Positions 7,504 through 12,746 of a stretch of 12,746 nt of DNA are shown piece after piece. Position 1 is the first letter of the stretch; each line of letters opens with the position of its first letter. Made by a program: the position numbers and the translations under genes. The DNA lies in NCBI GenBank assembly GCA_946886545.1, contig CAMPIU010000042.1, forward strand, positions 1-12,746. The letters are read 5' to 3'. Origin of the DNA: an uncultured Flavobacteriales bacterium. GTDB taxonomy: Bacteria; Bacteroidota; Bacteroidia; Flavobacteriales; Crocinitomicaceae. The notes under the pieces were generated by a model, which saw only the letters and a list, made by a program, of their open reading frames with translations, had not been told where the DNA came from and ran no database searches.

Positions 7504-8727
7504 ATGTTATTTTCAGATTATCCCATCTCCAAAGAAATTAAAGCTCAATTGGAAGTCCTGGGTTTTAAAAGACCTACGGATATTCAATTCAAAGCCATAT
7601 CACCGATTCTAAACGGGGAGGATGTTTTTGGTATTGCACAAACCGGAACAGGAAAAACAGCAGCCTTTGCTATTCCGATCATTCACAAACTAAGCAGTTC
7701 GAAAGCAAGATCGAAAAGTCCTAGATGCATTGTCATGGCACCAACAAGAGAACTTGCCGAGCAGATCAAACAGGCATTTGAAAGTATTGCGGTAGGTTCA
7801 GACATCCGGATCACGGCAATTTTAGGTGGTTTGGAGCAAGACAAGCAGATCCAGGAATTAAAAAGGGGGACAGATGTCATTGTTGCAACTCCCGGGCGTG
7901 TCTTCGATTTGCGTTCTCAAGGCCATCTTTCACTGGATTCCATTCAATTTTTGGTCCTGGATGAAGCTGACCGGATGTTGGAACTGGGTTTTGCCCATGA
8001 TATGAAAGCCATTCATAAACTTTCACCTCAACGAAATCGCCAGACCTTATTTTTCTCTGCTACCATTGATAAAAAAATCAAGGCTTTAGCTTACGATTTG
8101 GTTCGGGATGCCATTCGAATTCAAATTTCTCCGAAAGATCCTGTTGCAAAAAACATTGAACACGGATATATCAAAGTGGAAATGGATGATAAACGTTTTT
8201 TCCTGGAGAATATCATCAAGGAATACGAAACCTTGAAATACATTGTGTTTGTGCGTACCAAAGTGCGCTGCGAACGGGTTGTTGCAGCTATGGAACGGGT
8301 TGGTATTCATTCTGAAGCACTTCATGGTGACGTGGAGCAAAAAGAACGATTTAAAGTTTTGGAACGATTTAAATCAGGAGAAAATACTGTTCTAATCACA
8401 ACAGATGTTGCCGCAAGGGGAATTGACATCCAGGGTGTAGATTACGTAATTAATTACGATTTGCCCGACCAACCGGAGCAGTATGTCCATCGGATCGGAC
8501 GGACCGGACGCGGTGAACATAAAGGACAGGCACTTTCTTTTTGCAGTAAGGATGAAGAAAAAACCTTAGAAGAAATCGAATTGTATTTGGGATACGATAT
8601 TGAAGAAATTGTCATCAGTAAAGGTGATTACTCTGCGATTTTAAGAGACACGGAAGACCTCACTTACGATTGGAAAAAACTCCTCGACGAAGCAAATGAA
8701 GAGGATGGAACAAATGATACTTGGTAA
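7504..8727 (+). CDS. DEAD-box ATP-dependent RNA helicase (RhlE-like)
   Basis: A 407-residue helicase with all core motifs: Q motif FKRPTDIQ (21-28), motif I AQTGTGKT (45-52), Ia PTRELAEQ (80-87), Ib TPGR (129-132), II DEAD (153-156), III SAT (185-187), IV IVFVRTK (247-253), V TTDVAARGID (299-308) and VI HRIGRTGRG (329-337). It would unwind RNA duplexes using ATP, for example in ribosome assembly or mRNA decay. The start MLFSDYPIS fits the family. Only about 60 residues follow motif VI, with an acidic end and no basic RNA-binding tail, so this is close to a minimal core enzyme. The exact subfamily (RhlE, CshA or other) cannot be settled from motifs. A promoter box lies 14 bases upstream. Confidence 0.95.
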   Translation: MLFSDYPISKEIKAQLEVLGFKRPTDIQFKAISPILNGEDVFGIAQTGTGKTAAFAIPIIHKLSSSKARSKSPRCIVMAPTRELAEQIKQAFESIAVGSDIRITAILGGLEQDKQIQELKRGTDVIVATPGRVFDLRSQGHLSLDSIQFLVLDEADRMLELGFAHDMKAIHKLSPQRNRQTLFFSATIDKKIKALAYDLVRDAIRIQISPKDPVAKNIEHGYIKVEMDDKRFFLENIIKEYETLKYIVFVRTKVRCERVVAAMERVGIHSEALHGDVEQKERFKVLERFKSGENTVLITTDVAARGIDIQGVDYVINYDLPDQPEQYVHRIGRTGRGEHKGQALSFCSKDEEKTLEEIELYLGYDIEEIVISKGDYSAILRDTEDLTYDWKKLLDEANEEDGTNDTW

Positions 8728-8830
8728 TTACCAATAACTTTCATTCCTCAATAAATAAATTCTTTTCGGCTTTTGGATTTCTCAAAAATGTAACCTCAGA
8801 AAAAGACATAAAACAGGTCAAGAATGAATA

Positions 8831-8896
8831 GAGCGACTATTGCCCGACTTTAGAGCGACTATAAAGCGACTATAAAGCGACTATAGAGCGACTTTT
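8831..8896. repeat. Array of six 11-bp tandem units
   Basis: Six consecutive 11-base units start at 8831, 8842, 8853, 8864, 8875 and 8886. The consensus is (A/G)AGCGACTATA. Units 4 and 5 are identical (AAGCGACTATA), units 1, 3 and 6 differ by one to three bases, and unit 2 (GCCCGACTTTA) is the most diverged. The period is exactly 11 throughout, close to one DNA helical turn, so each GCGACT core faces roughly the same side of the helix. The minus-strand frames run into stops within the repeat, so it is not a coding repeat. Function is unknown: it could be a phased protein-binding array, a bendable segment, or replication slippage. Confidence 0.85.
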
Positions 8897-9041
8897 GTTA
8901 AAGAATTAACAAACGGTTTTAGGGCCTTTCAGCAAGTTTTAGATTCAAAAACAAACATCATCTGTCTTGACTATTGTCTCTCAAAGTCTCTACCCACTGC
9001 ACACAACCGTAAAGCGATTAAGAAAATCAATTCTCATTAAC

Positions 9042-9077
9042 AAAAAAAAGACTGTCCAAACGGACAGTCCTCTTTTT
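9042..9077. terminator. Strong bidirectional intrinsic terminator
   Basis: GACTGTCC (9050-9057) and GGACAGTC (9062-9069) form a perfect 8-bp stem with loop AAAC. The hairpin is preceded by eight A residues (9042-9049) and followed by CTCTTTTT (9070-9077). On the minus strand this is a hairpin plus T8 located 15 bases past the stop of the 9092-9508 gene. On the plus strand it can stop transcripts coming from the helicase side. Confidence 0.88.
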
Positions 9078-9091
9078 ACTTACGCTATATG

Positions 9092-9508
9092 TTAATTAGA
9101 AGAGACAATATCGTATTGGATATCAATTTGAGAAAGCTGTGCATCCATCTCATTCCAGGAATATAATTCTACATAAAGTCCGGTAGTCGAATCAAAAACC
9201 GTTACACGGCGATCTTTTTTCCGGTATGACTCATAAGATTTCGCATCAAATAATTGTCTTTGCGAACGAAGAACCATTTGATTGTCCGCAAAACGGTAAG
9301 ATTGCGCCATCACATAATTTAATTTCGCCAGCTTACGCGTATCCTTTTCCAGTTCGATGCGCTCCTCCGTTGAAAAATTCACCTGGATCAATCGCTGGGT
9401 TACCGGCGCGCAATCAGCAAATTTTTCAACAAGAGTAACAGTGTTAGTTTGAGAGAATCCTACGAAGCTTAAACAAAGAAAAGCTAAAATGGTAAGTGTA
9501 GTTTTCAT
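9092..9508 (-). CDS. Small secreted protein of unknown function
   Basis: I do not recognise this 138-residue protein. From Met at 9508 it has a clear signal peptide, MKTTLTILAFLCLSFVGFSQ, cleaved near the Ser-Gln. The frame extends to an ATG at 9547, but that would add 13 residues ahead of the signal peptide and lies inside a palindrome, so 9508 is chosen. The mature part is about 118 residues, polar and charged, with one cysteine (FADCAP) and a basic stretch, SYRKKDRRVTVFDSTTGLYVELYSW. It has no T9SS domain, lipobox or membrane segment, so it is probably periplasmic. It stands alone, with its own promoter about 120 bases upstream and a strong terminator immediately downstream, so it is expressed as a single unit. 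Confidence 0.82.
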   Translation of the reverse strand: MKTTLTILAFLCLSFVGFSQTNTVTLVEKFADCAPVTQRLIQVNFSTEERIELEKDTRKLAKLNYVMAQSYRFADNQMVLRSQRQLFDAKSYESYRKKDRRVTVFDSTTGLYVELYSWNEMDAQLSQIDIQYDIVSSN

Positions 9509-9532
9509 AGCAGTGTGTTTTAAGATGATCTC

Positions 9533-9551
9533 AATAATGATTTTCATTATT
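9533..9551. promoter_or_regulatory. Fur-box-like palindrome in the leader of the small secreted-protein gene
   Basis: AATAATGATTTTCATTATT is a perfect 8-bp inverted repeat around TTT. It matches 15 of 19 positions of the classical Fur box GATAATGATAATCATTATC. It lies 25-43 bases upstream of the ATG at 9508, and downstream of the predicted transcription start near 9620. It could act as a repressor site or as an mRNA hairpin. The match is by eye, and AT-rich DNA yields partial matches easily. Confidence 0.35.
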
Positions 9552-9625
9552 AACTATCTAAAAGCTATGAAATATTAAAGTAAGAATCAAATCTGTGCGA
9601 ATCCTAACAATTCAACTCAATGAAA

Positions 9626-9653
9626 CAAACCTAGTATTTACTGATACTTACAA
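9626..9653 (-). promoter_or_regulatory. Promoter of the small secreted-protein gene (-33 and -7 boxes)
   Basis: On the minus strand TTG (9653-9651, within TTTTG) is followed after exactly 17 bases by TAGGTTTG (9633-9626), a full TAnnTTTG box. This is the best two-part Bacteroidota promoter in the window. Transcription should start near 9620, giving a leader of about 110 bases that contains the palindrome at 9533-9551. Confidence 0.65.
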
Positions 9654-9755
9654 AACATCATCGAAAACACGCAATTTATCACAAAAGCCATTTCAGTCAT
9701 TATGCAAGCATAAATATTCGTTCAAAAGCTGATTTTGCTCATTTAGCTTCACCTA

Positions 9756-10766
9756 TCAGAAAATATTTACTTCCCGCTCCAGGTTTACCCCAAATTTTGA
9801 TTGAATATCCTCGACGATCAAAGTCGATAAGTCGTAAATTTCTTTCCCGCTTGCTCCTCCGTAATTAACTAAGACCAAAGCCTGTTTCTCATGAACACCG
9901 CAGTTCCCGATACGCTTCCCTTTCCAGCCTGCTTTTTCAATAAGCCAGCCGGCAGCCAGCTTCTCTTCTCCCGACTCCTGTGGATAATGAGGTGCATCCG
10001 GATAATTCTTCTGAATTTGCTCAAAAACCGCCTTCGAAACAAGTGGATTCTTGAAAAAACTCCCTGCATTACCAAGCACTTTCGGATCAGGAAGCTTACT
10101 TCTTCGAATATTCATCACAGCCTGACTTACAGTATCGACCGTGATTTCTTCAGCGCCCATGACTTCAATTTCAGATTGAATGGCACCGTATGTTGTGTTG
10201 ATCTTTGGATTTTTTGATAATTCGTATGAAACAGAAACGATCACATATTGATTTTTCAATGCTCTTTTAAAAACACTTTCACGGTAACCGAACTGACATT
10301 GTTCTTTATTAAATGAATGCAATTCCAAGGATTCGATATGGAGCGCTTCCAATGAAACAAAGGTATCTTTAAGTTCCGCACCGTAAGCACCGATATTTTG
10401 CATCGGGCTGGCCCCTACACTTCCGGGGATCAAACTCATATTCTCAATTCCTCCCCATCCGCTCTCAACAGTATACCGCACGAAGGAATGCCATTCTACA
10501 CCGGAACCAACTTTCAAAACGACACTTGTTTCGGTTTCATTCACAATTTCAATTCCAGATATTTCATTTTTAAGCACGAAAAACGGTAAATCCTTTGTAA
10601 ACAAAACATTACTTCCTCCTCCAAGAATAAACAAGGGGGTTTCCTTGTCTCTGCTCTGCAATAAATCTTTCAATTCTGCTAAAGATGCAAAACGTCCGAA
10701 TGACTTTGCTTTGACGTCAATCCCAAATGTATTGTAAGGTTTTAGAGAAATATTGTGTTCAATCAT
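9756..10766 (-). CDS. murB: UDP-N-acetylenolpyruvoylglucosamine reductase (MurB)
   Basis: This FAD enzyme uses NADPH to reduce UDP-GlcNAc-enolpyruvate to UDP-MurNAc, the second committed step of peptidoglycan synthesis in the cytoplasm. The 336-residue length and motifs fit type I MurB: YNTFGI (11-16), FAD-binding LGGGSNVL (48-55), ENMSLIPGSVGASPMQNIGAYG (108-129), FGYRESVFK with Arg162, GNAGSFFKNP with catalytic Ser236, and Glu332 near the C-terminus in EREVNIF. The ATG at 10766 fits the family start. A perfect -7 box ends 4 bases before it, and a hairpin terminator separates it from sppA, so murB is probably transcribed on its own. No other peptidoglycan genes are nearby. Confidence 0.96.
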   Translation of the reverse strand: MIEHNISLKPYNTFGIDVKAKSFGRFASLAELKDLLQSRDKETPLFILGGGSNVLFTKDLPFFVLKNEISGIEIVNETETSVVLKVGSGVEWHSFVRYTVESGWGGIENMSLIPGSVGASPMQNIGAYGAELKDTFVSLEALHIESLELHSFNKEQCQFGYRESVFKRALKNQYVIVSVSYELSKNPKINTTYGAIQSEIEVMGAEEITVDTVSQAVMNIRRSKLPDPKVLGNAGSFFKNPLVSKAVFEQIQKNYPDAPHYPQESGEEKLAAGWLIEKAGWKGKRIGNCGVHEKQALVLVNYGGASGKEIYDLSTLIVEDIQSKFGVNLEREVNIF

Positions 10767-10770
10767 GGTG

Positions 10771-10778
10771 CAAAATTA
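10771..10778 (-). promoter_or_regulatory. -7 promoter box of murB
   Basis: On the minus strand this reads TAATTTTG, a full TAnnTTTG match, followed by CACC and then the murB ATG. The spacing is identical to that of the PaiB operon. No TTG was found at the -33 distance, where the upstream hairpin lies instead. The geometry implies a leaderless or nearly leaderless murB mRNA. Confidence 0.55.
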
Positions 10779-10787
10779 ACGAATTAT

Positions 10788-10826
10788 AAAAAACGTAGGG
10801 GCGAAAAAATTTTCGCCCCTACGTTT
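10788..10826 (-). terminator. Intrinsic terminator of sppA (36-bp perfect palindrome)
   Basis: Bases 10791-10807 are perfectly complementary to 10810-10826, giving up to 17 bp around an AA centre. The inner A4/T4 pairs probably open into a larger loop. The GC-rich part is GTAGGGGCG/CGCCCCTAC. On the minus strand the stem runs into TTTTTT (10793-10788), the expected form of an intrinsic terminator, 44 bases past the sppA stop. It ends 9 bases before the murB -7 box. It may also be a copy of a dispersed palindromic repeat. Confidence 0.85.
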
Positions 10827-10869
10827 CTAATTTTTAACCTGTTTGATATTTCAAAACTCTCCCACGCAC

Positions 10870-12654
10870 TTAGTGCAGGTAAATCTCAAATGGCATTCTC
10901 ATTTGAATTCCGGTATATGATTCCAATTTCATCAATCGCTTAGTCAAATCATCAATTACTTTCGGAACTGCATTTTGTTTGATCTTTAATGATTCCTGGT
11001 CTTTCTCTGACAATTGTTCCAAAAGCTCTTCAAACGGTTCTTCTTTCACTTTGGGATAGTACTGAACCTTTGCATTCTTGATCTTTGCTTCTTTAATTGC
11101 AAAAGCCAATGCATCATTCACTCCTCCAAGCTTGTCAACCAAACCGATTTTCAAAGCATCCGAACCTGTCCAAACTCTTCCTCGAGCAATTGTCTGAACC
11201 TGATCTGCCGTTAATCCTCTTCCGTCCGCAACACGTTTTTTAAATTGCGTATAGATTTGATCTACTTCCGTCTGGATCAGATTCATTTCTTCTGCAGTCA
11301 ATCTTCTATTCATTGACAACACACTGTGTTTATTTGTTTGAACACGGTCAAAGGTTAGTCCCAACTTATTCTCCATAAAACCACCGGTGTATGGGATCAC
11401 CCCGAAAACACCGATCGACCCCGTAATGGTTGTTGGTTCTGCAAAAATGGTTGAAGCAGGTGTAGAAATATAGTACCCACCCGATGCAGCAACATCGCCC
11501 ATTGAAACAATCACCTTCTTTTTCTTGGTTGTCAATGAAACTTCTCTCCAGATCTCTTCAGATGCCAGGGCACTTCCCCCCGGACTATTCACTCTGAAAA
11601 CAACTACTTTGATATTATTATCATTCCGAACCTCTCTGAAATATTTACAGATTTTGTTTGAGCTCATTTCGTCACCGTCAACTGTTATTCCCCCTTCTGC
11701 AACGATTACCGCAACATTTGCAGTTGAAATCTCACTGGTAAAAGCCAATTGTTTATTCTTAAATCCTTTTGTGGCATAATCTTCGAAAGTCATGATATTC
11801 TTCAAATTTTTCAATTTGGATTTTTTCAGGACAATTTCCTCCACTTCATCACGGTATTTCGAAGCATCGATCAGTTTCAATCTTACTGCATCATCTACAC
11901 GCTGAATCTTTGCGTTTTCAGCAATATCATTTAATTGAGCAACTGTCACCTTCCGATCTGCTGCGATCTGCGAACGGATATCCGACCAAATAGAAGACAT
12001 GTAGCGCTGTGTCTGCAAACGACTTGAATCACTCATATTCGTTCTGAAGTAAGGCTCTACGGCACTTTTAAAATCGTTGTTCGATCCGCGGATTACCTGC
12101 ATCTCAATACCCAATTTATCAAAAGTATTTTTAAAGAACATCAATTCTCCTCCAAGACCGATAAATTCCATTGCAGAAGTAGAAAAACCATAGACTTCAT
12201 CAGAAACAGAACTAATATAGTATTGCTTTTGAGTAATTACTTCACCATTCAAATAGGCAATCAAAAATTTCCCGGATTTTTTGAAATCCTTCAAAGCATC
12301 ACGAATTTCCATCGCGGTAGCATATCCACAGCGAACATTCCCCAATTCCAGGTAAATACCCTTTACACGTTTATCTTCCTTGGCTTTTTCCAAACCGGTT
12401 AAAATATCAGCCAAACCAATTGATTTATCCATTGAAAAACTGGAAGCATTCAAAGTGGAAGAGCTTCTTTCCCCGATTGCTCCGCTCAGAGTCATGTGCA
12501 AAACACTGGAATCTTTTCCCTCTGGTTCATCACCAACAAGAGATCCGAAAACGATCAGCCAAAAAATCCATCCGAAAACGGACAAAATCATAGAGGCTAT
12601 TAATGATGGCCAAAATATGCGCCAAAAAGAAATTTTAACTGTAGACATAGACAT
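10870..12654 (-). CDS. sppA: Signal peptide peptidase SppA, 67K type
   Basis: SppA is a membrane-anchored serine protease that degrades cleaved signal peptides. The chosen start at 12654 (MSMSTVKIS) gives 594 residues, the double-domain length. The ATG at 12675 abuts the -7 box and should not be transcribed; 12648 is also possible. An N-terminal membrane helix covers about residues 14-41 (WPSLIASMILSVFGWIFWL in its centre). The Ser-Lys dyad is present: Lys196 in DFKSAVEPYF in the N-terminal domain and Ser391 in SMGDVAASGGYY in the C-terminal domain. RVNSPGG and TTITGSIGVFG are also typical. The gene is followed by a strong hairpin terminator. A GCACTTAGTGC palindrome overlaps its stop codon, probably by chance. 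Confidence 0.95.
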   Translation of the reverse strand: MSMSTVKISFWRIFWPSLIASMILSVFGWIFWLIVFGSLVGDEPEGKDSSVLHMTLSGAIGERSSSTLNASSFSMDKSIGLADILTGLEKAKEDKRVKGIYLELGNVRCGYATAMEIRDALKDFKKSGKFLIAYLNGEVITQKQYYISSVSDEVYGFSTSAMEFIGLGGELMFFKNTFDKLGIEMQVIRGSNNDFKSAVEPYFRTNMSDSSRLQTQRYMSSIWSDIRSQIAADRKVTVAQLNDIAENAKIQRVDDAVRLKLIDASKYRDEVEEIVLKKSKLKNLKNIMTFEDYATKGFKNKQLAFTSEISTANVAVIVAEGGITVDGDEMSSNKICKYFREVRNDNNIKVVVFRVNSPGGSALASEEIWREVSLTTKKKKVIVSMGDVAASGGYYISTPASTIFAEPTTITGSIGVFGVIPYTGGFMENKLGLTFDRVQTNKHSVLSMNRRLTAEEMNLIQTEVDQIYTQFKKRVADGRGLTADQVQTIARGRVWTGSDALKIGLVDKLGGVNDALAFAIKEAKIKNAKVQYYPKVKEEPFEELLEQLSEKDQESLKIKQNAVPKVIDDLTKRLMKLESYTGIQMRMPFEIYLH

Positions 12655-12664
12655 AACTTTGAAA

Positions 12665-12672
12665 CAAATATA
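12665..12672 (-). promoter_or_regulatory. -7 promoter box of sppA
   Basis: On the minus strand this reads TATATTTG, a perfect TAnnTTTG box, 10 bases before the ATG at 12654. The predicted start near 12659 leaves a leader of about five bases. No -33 TTG is visible at normal spacing; a T-run ending in TTTG lies only 4 bases upstream. The box also argues against translation from the upstream ATG at 12675. Confidence 0.55.
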
Positions 12673-12746
12673 CATTCAAAAAAAAAGTCATTTCATCTTT
12701 AATGATGTAAGTTATCTTTACCCCATCAAAAGGATAAATATTGATT

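Larger units (their letters stand above)
8728..9091. other. 364-base intergenic region between helicase and small secreted-protein genes
   Basis: No credible gene was seen on either strand. The stretch holds a perfect palindrome (8721-8734) over the helicase stop codon, the six-unit 11-bp array at 8831-8896, a small GTTAA/TTAAC inverted repeat at 8897-8910 directly after the array, and the strong terminator at 9042-9077. Between 8911 and 9041 I see only AT-rich sequence and one loose match to the array unit (AAGCGATTA at 9012-9020). Confidence 0.7.

Noticed and set aside
8721..8734. TTGGTAATTACCAA palindrome across the helicase stop codon as a terminator
   Set aside because: It is a perfect 14-base palindrome but allows only about five pairs with a usable loop, and no proper T-run follows. 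The better terminator is at 9042-9077.
8831..8896. The 11-bp array as a CRISPR or coding repeat
   Set aside because: Units are far too short and have no unique spacers for CRISPR, and an 11-base period reads through all frames and meets stop codons, so it is not a protein repeat.
9724..9750. AAGCT...AGCTT inverted repeat downstream of murB as its terminator
   Set aside because: The stem is only five base pairs with a loop of about 15 bases and a short T-run, too weak to call.
9891..10217. 108-codon plus-strand open frame opposite murB
   Set aside because: It is antisense to conserved MurB coding sequence, has no promoter or family features, and has skewed composition.
10866..10876. GCACTTAGTGC palindrome over the sppA stop codon as a regulatory site
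   Set aside because: It is short and at the 3' end of a gene that already has a strong terminator just downstream; chance is the simplest explanation.
12713..12720. TATCTTTA on the plus strand as a promoter for a gene beyond the right edge
   Set aside because: It matches seven of eight -7 positions, but no -33 TTG lies at proper spacing and no start codon or reading frame is visible before the window ends.

Overview
The window reads as chromosomal DNA from a member of the Bacteroidota, most likely the Flavobacteriia. The signs are a secreted protease with a type IX secretion C-terminal domain, TAnnTTTG-type -7 promoter boxes ahead of several genes, no convincing Shine-Dalgarno sequences, and an AT-leaning composition. 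I cannot name the genus. No phage, insertion sequence, tRNA, rRNA or CRISPR array was found.

Layout from left to right. The window opens with the last 44 codons of an unidentified plus-strand gene (to 136), then comM/yifB (226-1761, plus), an AAA+ ATPase linked to DNA uptake and recombination. Converging on it, only 17 bases away, is a tightly packed minus-strand block running from 7424 down to 1779. In transcription order it holds a PaiB-like FMN-binding split-barrel protein, a substrate-binding lipoprotein, a FecCD-type permease, a FecE-type ATPase and a T9SS-exported subtilisin-like protease. The three middle genes form a complete inner-membrane importer for a metal chelate (siderophore, heme or cobalamin type). 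The first four genes are joined by overlaps or gaps of a few bases, so they are probably co-translated. No outer-membrane TonB-dependent receptor is present here. A DEAD-box RNA helicase (7504-8727, plus) is transcribed divergently from the PaiB-like gene out of a 79-bp shared promoter region.

The 364-base gap 8728-9091 carries an unexplained array of six 11-bp units and ends in a strong bidirectional terminator. Next come three minus-strand genes. A small secreted protein of unknown function (9092-9508) has a good -33/-7 promoter and a Fur-box-like palindrome in its leader. It is followed by murB (9756-10766), for peptidoglycan precursor synthesis, and sppA (10870-12654), a membrane-bound signal peptide peptidase. 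A long perfect hairpin separates sppA from murB.

Most of the window is ordinary: housekeeping genes plus a nutrient importer. The points most worth following are the very short or absent 5' leaders implied by promoter position, the 11-bp array, the Fur-like palindrome, and the coupling of a PaiB-like flavin-binding protein to a metal-chelate importer. I found no clear evidence of a new multi-gene system.
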